DNA of 44,571 nt from contig CAAFWV010000063.1 of assembly GCA_900766815.1 (NCBI GenBank), positions 1 to 44,571 of the forward strand, in the 5' to 3' direction. The notes under the pieces were generated by a model. It was not told the origin of the DNA. It saw nothing but the letters and a program-made list of their open reading frames with translations, and made no database searches. Shown here piece after piece: positions 1-7,595 of this stretch. The DNA comes from Lachnospiraceae bacterium. GTDB taxonomy: Bacteria > Bacillota > Clostridia > Lachnospirales > Lachnospiraceae. The position numbers and the translations under genes are program-made. Position 1 is the stretch's first letter. Every line of letters starts with the position of its first letter.

Positions 1-733
1 CCATATGGATAACCAGGCAGATATCCAGAATCTTGGCTTCAAGCTCAGAATACTTCTGATCCGGTCTCAGCATATGCAGTATATTCTCAGCAACTGACAG
101 ACTGGGGTCAGGATTATGAATAATCAGACTCTCTCCGTCATGATAATGCTTATATGAATTGTAGCCATAGATTGACAACAACGGGAAGAGGCTGATTAAC
201 TGCAGACACTGTCTCAGTACATTGGGCAGGCTCACATCATCACAGTACGGATCATAGCTATATAGGGTAAGCACACTTCTGGCAAGGGTATTCATCATAT
301 CCTTGCTGGGTGCCTTCATAATAATATCTCTGACGAAGTCCGTCGGGAGATTACGATAGCTTGCGAGCAACTCCGAGAAATCCTTAAGCTCCTTCTCGTT
401 TGGCAGCTTACCGAATAATAACAGATAGGTACTCTCTTCAAAGCCGTACTTTCTTCCGTTTGATGCAAAACCGGAGCACAGGTCCTTGACATTGTAGCCC
501 CTGTAGAAAAGATTACCGTAATCGGGAATCCTCTCTCCGTTAACGTATTTATAAGCCCTGACATCGGATATATGGGTAAGTCCTGCCATAACACCCTTAC
601 CGTCAAGGTCTCTCAGTCCCCTTTTAACATCATATTTGGTATACAGCTCTGAATCTATCTCACTGCAATCCTTAGTCATTTTGGCCAGATTCACAAGCTG
701 TGGAGTTGTCTCTGCATAATATTTGTAGTCCAT
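1..733 (-). CDS. gltA: Citrate synthase, N-terminal part (runs off the window)
   Basis: This reading frame opens at an ATG at 733 and stays open to base 1, giving about 244 residues of a protein that would normally be around 450. Citrate synthase condenses acetyl-CoA and oxaloacetate to citrate in the cytoplasm. Recognisable segments are GLRDLDGKGVMAGLTHISDV, LFYRGYNVKDL, FEESTYLLLFGKLP, APSKDMMNTLARSVLTLYS, and LSVAENILHMLRPD, followed by LDICLVIHM where the window ends. The next residues in the family are the substrate-binding EHGGGN stretch, so the catalytic His/Asp residues lie outside the window. A GGAG box sits 7 bases before the ATG. The gene has its own upstream gap (734-858) and is not coupled to the aminopeptidase upstream. 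Identification rests on my reading of conserved blocks; the missing C-terminus prevents a check of the active site. Confidence 0.88.
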   Translation of the reverse strand, partial: MDYKYYAETTPQLVNLAKMTKDCSEIDSELYTKYDVKRGLRDLDGKGVMAGLTHISDVRAYKYVNGERIPDYGNLFYRGYNVKDLCSGFASNGRKYGFEESTYLLLFGKLPNEKELKDFSELLASYRNLPTDFVRDIIMKAPSKDMMNTLARSVLTLYSYDPYCDDVSLPNVLRQCLQLISLFPLLSIYGYNSYKHYHDGESLIIHNPDPSLSVAENILHMLRPDQKYSELEAKILDICLVIHM

Positions 734-779
734 TATTACTCCATTTCTCTACTTCACTGTCAATTCATCGCGTGAAACT

Positions 780-808
780 ACCTTAACAAAGAAGACTTGT
801 TTTTTCAA
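780..808 (-). promoter_or_regulatory. Possible promoter for citrate synthase
   Basis: On the minus strand a TTGAAA (803-808) is followed after 17 bases by TAAGGT (780-785), about 47 bases upstream of the citrate synthase ATG. The -35 is good and the -10 is poor, so this is a weak call. A perfect 12-base palindrome, ATTGTTAACAAT at 821-832, lies just upstream and could be an operator. Confidence 0.35.
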
Positions 809-826
809 GGAAAACTAAGAATTGTT

Positions 827-860
827 AACAATATTTACACAATGTTAAGAAAATATTGTT
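827..860. repeat. AT-rich inverted repeat between the aminopeptidase stop and the citrate synthase promoter
   Basis: AACAATATTT (827-836) and AAATATTGTT (851-860) are perfect 10-base inverted arms with a 14-base loop, immediately after the aminopeptidase stop codon. The left arm overlaps the palindrome ATTGTTAACAAT (821-832). It contains almost no G or C, so it is a poor terminator hairpin; a protein-binding site is equally possible. Confidence 0.4.
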
Positions 861-2664
861 ACGGAATTTGCCTCTTCACATAGTCAAGCTCCTCCATATC
901 AAGGTAGTCCTTAAGCTTATCATATACTTCCTGCTGATAATGCCTTAGCATCTCAAGCTCATCCGGATTAAGAAGGGACATATCCACAAGCTCCATATCA
1001 ATCGGAACAAAGGTAAGATTCTCAAAGCATAAGAAGTCCCCATCCTCATTGCTCATATATTCTCTTACAAGCAGTGTATTCTCGGTCCTAATACCGTACT
1101 TATTCTCCACATACACTCCGGGCTCGTCCGTAATTAACATTCCGCTTACAAGCTCTGCTTCCTTATTCTTCTTATCCGGCACCCATCTTATCGCCTGCGG
1201 ACCCTCATGTACATTGAGACAGCAGCCGACGCCGTGTCCGGTTCCGCACTTATAATCAATTCCATGCTGCCACAGAGGTCCTCTGGCTAAGATATCAAGA
1301 TTCCTGCCCGTACAGCCCTTGAGCCACTTCGCATTCATAAGTGCAAGAAATCCCTTAAGCACTCTGGTAAAGGCTGTCCTTTCTTCATCACTAACCTCTC
1401 CCATTGCAACAGTTCTCGTTACATCCGTTGTAGCACCGGGATATTGACCTCCGCAATCGGTCAGAAGCATTCCTTGGGGTAAAACAGCTGCACTATTTTT
1501 CTCATCACAGGAATAATGCATCATGGCAGCATTGCTTCCATAGGCCACTATGGTATCAAAGGAAATATCCATACATCCGTCCTGCGATAATCTCAGTTCA
1601 TCGCATTTTTGCATGCAGTCATATTCAGTAAGCTCAAGCTCCCCCGTACAACTACACACCTTCTCCTTAAGCCAGAAGATATATTTTGTCATTGCGACCG
1701 AATCCCTTAGGAAATATTCCCTTATCCACTTAATCTCGGTCTCGTTCTTAACGGCCCGCCTAAGCTCTACAGGTGACGGAGCAAGGAAAACCTTGGCTCC
1801 GGCCTTAGTTATTGCCCTATATGCATTTACTGATACGTTCCTGTCATCCACAAGTACCTCACCACTGTACGGATAGTCTGCCAGGAATACATAGACATCC
1901 TCATAATCACAGATGATAACGCCAAAGCTTGCAAGGTAGGCCTTCACCGCCTCACTCAGCGCCTCTTCCTTCAGGAATATGTATGCATAATCCATATCAA
2001 CGAAGGCAAAGCTTAACGCAACCGGACAATGCTTTATATCACTTCCGCGAAGATTATAGAGCCACATTATATCCTCAAGCTTATTCAGAAAAATCGCGTG
2101 GCACTTATTCTCCTTAAGGTCCTCACGGATAAGTCCAAGCTTCTCTTCTATGTTCCTGCCTGTAAAGGCCGCGTCAAGAAGCTTAACCCTGTTAGCCGGT
2201 GCAGACGGACGATTGCCGGATTCGTTAAACAGCTCCCCTGCAAGGTCTGTATCGGTAATAACTTCGATTCCGTCCGCACATTTTGTCATAATATCTTCAT
2301 ACTGTGATACCGTAAATTGATTGCCGTTAAAGCCAATGCTCTTAATCACTCCGTCAGAATACAGCTTCGACACATATTCCCATATACCCGGGCAGCCCTC
2401 CGTATTCATCTTCATCATCTCTATTCCGGAGCCTTCAAGTTCCCTCTTAGCCTGGATAAAATATCTGCCATCCGTCCAAAGCTTAGCTTCTGTGCCGGTT
2501 ACAAGCAATATACCGTTGCTTCCGGTGAAGCCCGATATATATTCCCTAACCTTGTCATAGTCAGATACATATTCGGAATTGTGGCAGTCACCGGTCGGAA
2601 TGATATAGCAGTCTATTCCATTATCCTTCATGCTTTTTTGCAATTCTTCTACTTCTTTTTTCAT
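859..2664 (-). CDS. pepP: Xaa-Pro aminopeptidase (M24B family, long three-domain form)
   Basis: A cytoplasmic metallopeptidase that removes an N-terminal residue preceding proline. At about 600 residues it is the long form (two creatinase-N-like domains, then the M24 pita-bread catalytic domain from about residue 290, then a short C-terminal tail), as in eukaryotic aminopeptidase P1. The dimetal ligands are visible in order between roughly residues 400 and 535: LLTDCGGQYPGATTDVTRTV (two Asp), GTGHGVGCCLNVHEGP (His), ITDEPGVY (Glu) and GIRTENT (Glu). The start is uncertain: I chose the ATG at 2664 (MKKEVEELQ); an in-frame TTG at 2676 adds four residues. Neither has a strong ribosome binding site. 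It lies just beyond the thrC terminator and may depend on readthrough or an unseen promoter. Confidence 0.92.
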   Translation of the reverse strand: MKKEVEELQKSMKDNGIDCYIIPTGDCHNSEYVSDYDKVREYISGFTGSNGILLVTGTEAKLWTDGRYFIQAKRELEGSGIEMMKMNTEGCPGIWEYVSKLYSDGVIKSIGFNGNQFTVSQYEDIMTKCADGIEVITDTDLAGELFNESGNRPSAPANRVKLLDAAFTGRNIEEKLGLIREDLKENKCHAIFLNKLEDIMWLYNLRGSDIKHCPVALSFAFVDMDYAYIFLKEEALSEAVKAYLASFGVIICDYEDVYVFLADYPYSGEVLVDDRNVSVNAYRAITKAGAKVFLAPSPVELRRAVKNETEIKWIREYFLRDSVAMTKYIFWLKEKVCSCTGELELTEYDCMQKCDELRLSQDGCMDISFDTIVAYGSNAAMMHYSCDEKNSAAVLPQGMLLTDCGGQYPGATTDVTRTVAMGEVSDEERTAFTRVLKGFLALMNAKWLKGCTGRNLDILARGPLWQHGIDYKCGTGHGVGCCLNVHEGPQAIRWVPDKKNKEAELVSGMLITDEPGVYVENKYGIRTENTLLVREYMSNEDGDFLCFENLTFVPIDMELVDMSLLNPDELEMLRHYQQEVYDKLKDYLDMEELDYVKRQIP

Positions 2665-2692
2665 AGTTTTACACAAGTCTCTTCATTAAAAT

Positions 2693-2724
2693 AAAAGGGC
2701 TCATCATTTTTGATGAACCCTTTT
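2693..2724 (-). terminator. Rho-independent terminator after thrC
   Basis: Arms AAAAGGGCTCATCA and TGATGAACCCTTTT (one mismatch) enclose a 4-base loop. Read on the minus strand the hairpin ends in a TTTT-ATTTT run, directly after the thrC stop codon and before the aminopeptidase start. Confidence 0.8.
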
Positions 2725-2728
2725 GCTC

Positions 2729-4216
2729 CTACTTAAGAAAGGCAAGAACCGCTGCCTTCATACCGCCAACCTCGACTACATCACTGTGAAGTACGGCCGC
2801 ATTCCTGATTTCCTCCACAGCCTTAGGTACTTCCACATTGGCCAGCTTAGCTAAGCTGTCGCACATCGCGAAGTCATCATCACTGACCAGCTTAGGGTCA
2901 ACAGCCTTCATAACGTTACCGACAAACTTGAACGGGCTTGCCGTTGAAGCAATTATTGTCTTGGTATCGTCTCCTGTAGTCTTCTTGTATTCATCATATA
3001 CCCTGCTTGCTACTGCAGTATGGGTATCAATTACATATCCGGTATCCCTATAGAGCTTACCTATCTGCTCCAGGGTCTCCTCCTGAGTGGCATAGCCGCC
3101 ATAGAAGCTCTGTAAACCTTCCTTCATGGAGTCGGTTATCTCATATCTGCCGCTTGTTATAAGGTCATTCATGAATTCCTTATTCTTCTCATCATCCTCA
3201 CCTGCGAGCATATAAATCAATCTCTCAAGGTTACTTGAGATTAGAATATCCATTGAAGGAGAATTGGTCAGTGCAAACTCCCTGTTCTTATCATAAATAC
3301 CTGTCTTAAAGAAATCAAAGAGCACCTTGTTCTCATTGGAAGCACAGATGAACTTATTGACGGGAAGTCCCATCTTGGCACCTATGTAAGCTGCGAGAAT
3401 ATTACCGAAGTTGCCTGTAGGAACTACGATATTAATCTTCTCTCCGAGGGCGATTTTACCCTCTGATAAAAGCTTTGCATAGGAGAATACATAATAGCAT
3501 ATCTGGGGAACCAGCCTGCCGATGTTGATGCTGTTGGCTGATGAGAACCTAAAGCCCTTAGCTGACAGGTCATCTCTGAGCGCAGAATCATTGAACAGCT
3601 TCTTAACGCCCGTCTGTGCATCATCGAAGTTACCCTTAATGCCTATAACCTTGGTATTGGCACCCTTCTGGGTCACCATCTGCTTCTCCTGGATAAAGCT
3701 TACGCCTCCCTTGGGATAGAATACGATTATCCTGGTGCCCGGAACCGAATCGAAGCCTGCAAGAGCAGCCTTGCCGGTATCGCCTGAGGTTGCCGTAAGA
3801 ATAACAATCTCCTCATCAACATTGTTCTTCTTAGCCGCAGTGGTCATAAGATGTGGCAGGATTGAAAGTGCCATATCCTTGAAGGCTATGGTTGCTCCAT
3901 GGAAAAGCTCCACATAGTATGCGCCGTCAGCGAAGGTAAGCGGCACAATCTCCTCTGTGTCAAACTTGTCATCATATGCATTATTTATACAGTTCTTAAG
4001 CTCTTCCTCTGTATAATCCGTAAGGAAAAGCTTCATCACTTCGTAAGCTACCTCTCTGTAGTTCATCTTTGACAGTTCTTCAAAGCTTACATCAAGAGCA
4101 GGTATTTCTGTTGGCAGGAATAATCCGCCGTCATCTGAGAGGCCCTTAAGGATTGCCTCACTTGCCTTAACTCTAAGCTCGCTGTTTCTCGTACTCTTAT
4201 ACAATATTTCCTTCAT
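2729..4216 (-). CDS. thrC: Threonine synthase
   Basis: A PLP enzyme that converts O-phosphohomoserine to threonine, the last step of threonine synthesis. The N-terminal YKSTRNSELRVKASEAILKGLSDDGGLFLPTEIP block, HGATIAFKDMALSILPHL with the PLP-binding lysine at about residue 113, ATSGDTGKAALAGF, and PTGNFGNILAAYIGAKMG are all typical. The length of 495 residues fits the family. The frame is open further upstream, but the start is placed at the ATG at 4216 because AAGGAG lies 6 bases before it and because the promoter at 4242-4270 overlaps the upstream extension. It is a single-gene transcript: own promoter, own terminator at 2693-2724. The 26-base gap between the -10 and the ATG leaves no room for a T-box or other leader. 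Confidence 0.96.
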   Translation of the reverse strand: MKEILYKSTRNSELRVKASEAILKGLSDDGGLFLPTEIPALDVSFEELSKMNYREVAYEVMKLFLTDYTEEELKNCINNAYDDKFDTEEIVPLTFADGAYYVELFHGATIAFKDMALSILPHLMTTAAKKNNVDEEIVILTATSGDTGKAALAGFDSVPGTRIIVFYPKGGVSFIQEKQMVTQKGANTKVIGIKGNFDDAQTGVKKLFNDSALRDDLSAKGFRFSSANSINIGRLVPQICYYVFSYAKLLSEGKIALGEKINIVVPTGNFGNILAAYIGAKMGLPVNKFICASNENKVLFDFFKTGIYDKNREFALTNSPSMDILISSNLERLIYMLAGEDDEKNKEFMNDLITSGRYEITDSMKEGLQSFYGGYATQEETLEQIGKLYRDTGYVIDTHTAVASRVYDEYKKTTGDDTKTIIASTASPFKFVGNVMKAVDPKLVSDDDFAMCDSLAKLANVEVPKAVEEIRNAAVLHSDVVEVGGMKAAVLAFLK

Positions 4217-4241
4217 AATATGCTCCTTTTCTGACATACGA

Positions 4242-4270
4242 ATTATAACAGACTTTAGATATTGCGACAA
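4242..4270 (-). promoter_or_regulatory. thrC promoter
   Basis: TTGTCG (4265-4270), a 17-base spacer and a perfect TATAAT (4242-4247) on the minus strand, ending 26 bases upstream of the thrC ATG. The -35 lies inside TTGCGACAA (4262-4270), which also reads as TTGCGA on the plus strand, so it may be shared with the divergent gene. Confidence 0.75.
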
Positions 4271-4291
4271 TATTAAATTCTATACTATACT
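4262..4291 (+). promoter_or_regulatory. Possible divergent promoter for the AP2-domain gene
   Basis: TTGCGA (4262-4267) and TATACT (4286-4291) are separated by 18 bases. The predicted transcript would begin at about 4297-4298, on or next to the first ATG of the gene, leaving little or no leader. Confidence 0.45.
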
Positions 4292-4297
4292 AATCCC

Positions 4298-5116
4298 ATG
4301 GGAAACGACATGAGTAAGGATGGAACTTCATATCCCGGTGTATACAGGGCAACACGTAAGGACAAAACAGAGTACTTCCGTGCTTCCTTCTATTATCGCA
4401 ATAAGCATATATCTCTCGGAAGCTTCGATAATCCGGACGATGCCCACAGGGCGTACCTTAGTGCCACTCTGCTTGTTGCAACCGACAGTATCGGAATTGA
4501 TGAATACACAGGCAGGGAGATTCTGCCCTTTGAGAAGTGGGTTGTAATTGTAAACTTCAGGGATAACGGATTATATTTTCCCAATCCCATATATATACGC
4601 AAGAAATATTTTTCTTATTATCTGAGCCCTAAGATTGAGCTTAAGTTTTCCATAGATGACCTCTTCTATTATGCCTCTCATAAGATTATGAAGAGGGGCA
4701 ATCATCTCTTTGTAGCTGACTATGGTATGCAGCTGTCCTTAGTCGCAAGATATGGCATCAAGCCATATTCCGTGATTGACAGGGATTATAAGCACATTAA
4801 CGGAGATATATACGATTACAGATATGAGAATGTCGTTGTCATGAACAATTACCACGGTGTGAGCTATACCACACATTACGGCAAGCCTGTATATAAGGCA
4901 GTCATTCATATTGTGAGTAATTACGTGGTCGGTTATTATTCTACCGCTCTGGAAGCGGCAATTGCATATAATAAAGCCATTGACATCTTAACAGCCAATG
5001 GCTTTGATAAGGCTTTTATGACTAATTATATCGATTCCATTCCCGCATCCATGTATGCGGAAATCTATTCACATGTAAGTATCTCTGACAGGATTACTGC
5101 GCTGCATAATCAATGA
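4298..5116 (+). CDS. AP2-domain protein with a degenerate HNH-like core
   Basis: No named gene is recognised. Two segments resemble the AP2/ERF DNA-binding fold: residues about 12-55 (GVYRATRKDKTEYFRASFYY, then HISLGSFDNPDDAHRAY) and about 185-235 (YHGVSYTTHYGKPVYKAVI, then VVGYYSTALEAAIAYNKA). Between them, about 158-183, DRDYKHINGDIYDYRYENV resembles the HNH block DHINGDxxDNRxENL of homing endonucleases, but the leading Asp and the Asn of DNR are replaced by Lys and Tyr, so nuclease activity is unlikely. The inferred role is sequence-specific DNA binding. The start is unclear: ATG 4298 lacks a ribosome binding site, ATG 4310 has only GGGA. The 3' end overlaps the convergent GH25 gene by 23 bases. 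No mobile-element genes surround it. Confidence 0.75.
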   Translation: MGNDMSKDGTSYPGVYRATRKDKTEYFRASFYYRNKHISLGSFDNPDDAHRAYLSATLLVATDSIGIDEYTGREILPFEKWVVIVNFRDNGLYFPNPIYIRKKYFSYYLSPKIELKFSIDDLFYYASHKIMKRGNHLFVADYGMQLSLVARYGIKPYSVIDRDYKHINGDIYDYRYENVVVMNNYHGVSYTTHYGKPVYKAVIHIVSNYVVGYYSTALEAAIAYNKAIDILTANGFDKAFMTNYIDSIPASMYAEIYSHVSISDRITALHNQ

Positions 5117-6212
5117 AGCAGATATCCATATTGACATCACCGTTTATTCCCTTTACGGTACCCTGCTTACTGTACTGCCACATCACGTACTGGTACGGAT
5201 AATCAGGCATCTCATCATCATCGGACAGCCATACCGACACAGACGGCAGGTTGGTTAGGTCTATCTTCTTACATAACCATTCCTCATTGCCATAGCATAT
5301 GGTCTTATAGCCGGCAGCTGCCATTGTATTAATAAAGGTAGCTGTAATTAAGCTTCTGTCTTCTTTACTGAGGTTCTGAATTCTGCAGGTATCATTGGGT
5401 ACAAGCTCCATATCAAAGGCAACCGGATATTCAAGTATTCTTCCGTTCAAGGCCTGAATTACTACATTGGCTTCCTCAGCAGCCTCCTGTACACTTATAG
5501 CCTGGGACGAGAAATATACACCGACATCAAGTCCTGCTTCCTTAGCTGCAGTAATATTCTTCTCAAAATATTCATCAAGCGTCAGCTTACCCGTCTGATA
5601 TCCTCTGGAGCCAACCTTAATCATGACAAAGTCGATTCCATCAGCCTTCACAAGCTTAAAGTCTATATCCGCCTGATATCTTGAGACATCAATACCGATA
5701 AAGGAGGTCTTGTTGCCATCCATCTCATACTTCAGCCTTCCGTCATTGTTGACGAGCTTGGTGAAGTCATAGGTATTCTTCGCTCTCTTCTCATTGATGG
5801 TCAGCCACTCATCACTTCCGTCGGACAGCTCTATCTTGAAATGCTTACCGTCTGCATATCTCTCTTCGTCGGACAATGGTGACAGAGTCGGGACTGCGGT
5901 AACAGTCGGAGAAATATCATCAAAGATTTCCTCATCCTCATCCTCTTCCGGATACATGTCCCAGATATCCAGATCATCCGCAGTAAGCTTATCGGCATGT
6001 TCTCTATTCGAATCCGAATCCGGGACCGGCTCTGTAACGGAAGCTACCGGTACGGGACTGTCGTTTTTCTTATTGTTTCCACCATGAGTATCCCTGTTAA
6101 GATATATTACAACACCGAGTACTCCAAGGATGAAAAGAGATACAACTATAGCCATTGCAAGTATCGGAAGTCCGCTTCCGGGGCTGTTATCATAATCTTC
6201 GTCAAATCTCAT
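5094..6212 (-). CDS. Membrane-anchored GH25 muramidase (lysozyme-like)
   Basis: Residues about 15-38 form a single transmembrane helix (LPILAMAIVVSLFILGVLGV). It is followed by an acidic, Ser/Pro/Thr-rich linker (to about 130) and then a GH25 domain that starts at FIGIDVSRYQ (Asp about 175) and contains VAFDMEL (Asp/Glu about 267-269) and VMWQYSKQGTVKGINGDVNMD at the end. GH25 enzymes cut the MurNAc-GlcNAc bond of peptidoglycan; this one should face outward from the membrane. The ATG at 6212 overlaps the rnfB TGA in an ATGA junction, which decides the start over the GTG at 6236. It is therefore the last gene of the rnf transcript, an odd partner for a redox pump. Family confident, specific cell-wall role unknown. 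Confidence 0.85.
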   Translation of the reverse strand: MRFDEDYDNSPGSGLPILAMAIVVSLFILGVLGVVIYLNRDTHGGNNKKNDSPVPVASVTEPVPDSDSNREHADKLTADDLDIWDMYPEEDEDEEIFDDISPTVTAVPTLSPLSDEERYADGKHFKIELSDGSDEWLTINEKRAKNTYDFTKLVNNDGRLKYEMDGNKTSFIGIDVSRYQADIDFKLVKADGIDFVMIKVGSRGYQTGKLTLDEYFEKNITAAKEAGLDVGVYFSSQAISVQEAAEEANVVIQALNGRILEYPVAFDMELVPNDTCRIQNLSKEDRSLITATFINTMAAAGYKTICYGNEEWLCKKIDLTNLPSVSVWLSDDDEMPDYPYQYVMWQYSKQGTVKGINGDVNMDICFIDYAAQ

Positions 6213-7000
6213 TGTATTATTGCTTTCTTGGGACACTTACTTACACAGGTACCACAGTTTGTACACTTATCATAATCAATGTGTGCCACGAAATTCTCAA
6301 CCTTTATGGCTTCTGCCGGGCAATTCTTTACGCAGATACCACATCCAATGCAGGCGCTGTCACAGGTCTTCATTGCAACCGGACCCGCATCCTTAGAAAA
6401 GCAGGCAACCCTGGTCTTAGCCGTAGCGGGTATAAGCTCGATTAATCCCTTGGGACAGGCTTCTATACATTTGCCGCAAGCCTTACATGCAGCCTCGTCA
6501 ACCTTAGCTATTCCGTTAATGATATGAATCGCATCAAAAGGGCAGGCATTAACACAGTTGCCGTATCCAAGACATCCATGATTGCAGCTCTTGGGACCGC
6601 CGCCCGGAACAAATGGCATCATACCGCAGTCCTTAACTCCATAATAATCATAATCCTTATGACCCTTGTCGCAGTCACCCTGGCATCTGACGAAGGCAAC
6701 CATTTTTGTGCTTTTTCCAGCCTCAACTCCCATAATTTCAGCGATTGCATTGCCTACAGCTTCTCCGCCAACAGGACAGGCATTCACCTTAGCCTCACCC
6801 TTGGCAATTGCTGCCGCAAGACCCGAACAGCCTGCATATCCGCAACCACCACAGTTATTACCCGGAAGAGCAGCCAGAACAGCTTCCTCTCTCGGGTCTG
6901 TCTCAACCTTGAATTTAATACCGGCCACACCTAAGAATACGCCGACGAAGAGTCCTACAAGACCTATCAGCAATGTAGCCATTATAATTCCCTGAACCAT
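6209..7000 (-). CDS. rnfB: Rnf complex iron-sulfur subunit RnfB
   Basis: RnfB is the cytoplasm-facing electron entry subunit that takes electrons from reduced ferredoxin. It has an N-terminal membrane helix (GIIMATLLIGLVGLFVGVFLG), then the CGGCGYAGCSGLAAAIAKG cluster motif, then at least four CxxCxxCxxxC ferredoxin-type motifs (CLGYGNCVNACP, CKACGKCIEACP, CIGCGICVKNCP, CTNCGTCVSKCP). This Cys-rich, about 263-residue form is the clostridial type. The start at 7000 is set by AGGAG 6 bases upstream and lies 8 bases after the rnfA stop. An upstream in-frame start at 7033 would run back into rnfA and is rejected. It is followed by the GH25 gene with a 4-base overlap. Confidence 0.96.
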   Translation of the reverse strand: MVQGIIMATLLIGLVGLFVGVFLGVAGIKFKVETDPREEAVLAALPGNNCGGCGYAGCSGLAAAIAKGEAKVNACPVGGEAVGNAIAEIMGVEAGKSTKMVAFVRCQGDCDKGHKDYDYYGVKDCGMMPFVPGGGPKSCNHGCLGYGNCVNACPFDAIHIINGIAKVDEAACKACGKCIEACPKGLIELIPATAKTRVACFSKDAGPVAMKTCDSACIGCGICVKNCPAEAIKVENFVAHIDYDKCTNCGTCVSKCPKKAIIQ

Positions 7001-7008
7001 ACTATCTC

Positions 7009-7593
7009 CTAAATCAATCCACTGAATCCACAAAATGCAATGGCCATAAGACCTGCAGTAATAAGTACGATAGGCATTCCCTTAAGTACCTCGGGAACAT
7101 CATTATACTCTATCTTCTCTCTTATGCTTGCCAGAAGCACGATTGAAATTGTAAATCCAACTGCTGTCGCAAAGCCGTTAACCACACTGTAGAGTATTCC
7201 GTATCCCTTGGTTACATTGGTAAGTGCAACTCCGAGAACTGCACAGTTGGTTGTAATAAGAGGAAGATATACACCCAAGGACTGGTACAGACCCTTCATA
7301 TATCTCTTAAGGAACATCTCAACAAACTGCACCAGCGCAGCAATTACAAGAATAAATACAATAGTCTGAAGATATTCAAGGTTCGTCGGCACCAGAATAA
7401 ACTTATAGATACAGGCCGCCACAAATGAAGCTATGGTTATTACGAAGATAACCGCAGTTCCCATACCCAGAGCAGTATCTACCTTCTTGGATACTCCAAG
7501 GAAGGGACAGAGTCCGAGGAACTGGCTTAGTACAACATTGCTAACAAGTGAGGAAGCCACAAGTATTAATAATAAATCCTTTACCGTTTCCAT
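7009..7593 (-). CDS. rnfA: Rnf complex membrane subunit RnfA
   Basis: An integral membrane subunit of the Rnf ion pump with about six helices. SNVVLSQFLGLCPFLGVSKK near the N-terminus contains the conserved Cys of the RnfA/RnfE pair that holds an intramembrane iron-sulfur centre; LPLITTNCAVLGVAL carries the second conserved Cys in the mirrored half. Its 194 residues match the family. GGAGG lies 7 bases before the ATG at 7593, and the rnfE TAG ends 2 bases upstream. RnfA and RnfE are homologous with opposite topology, and both are present here, as needed for a complete complex. Confidence 0.96.
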   Translation of the reverse strand: METVKDLLLILVASSLVSNVVLSQFLGLCPFLGVSKKVDTALGMGTAVIFVITIASFVAACIYKFILVPTNLEYLQTIVFILVIAALVQFVEMFLKRYMKGLYQSLGVYLPLITTNCAVLGVALTNVTKGYGILYSVVNGFATAVGFTISIVLLASIREKIEYNDVPEVLKGMPIVLITAGLMAIAFCGFSGLI

Positions 7594-7595
7594 AT

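Noticed and set aside
316..606. A 96-residue open frame on the minus strand
   Set aside because: It is a shadow of the citrate synthase frame, which runs through the whole of 1-733 and matches a known family.
4217..4270. Extra 18 residues at the N-terminus of threonine synthase
   Set aside because: The thrC promoter lies inside this extension and the ATG at 4216 has a strong ribosome binding site.
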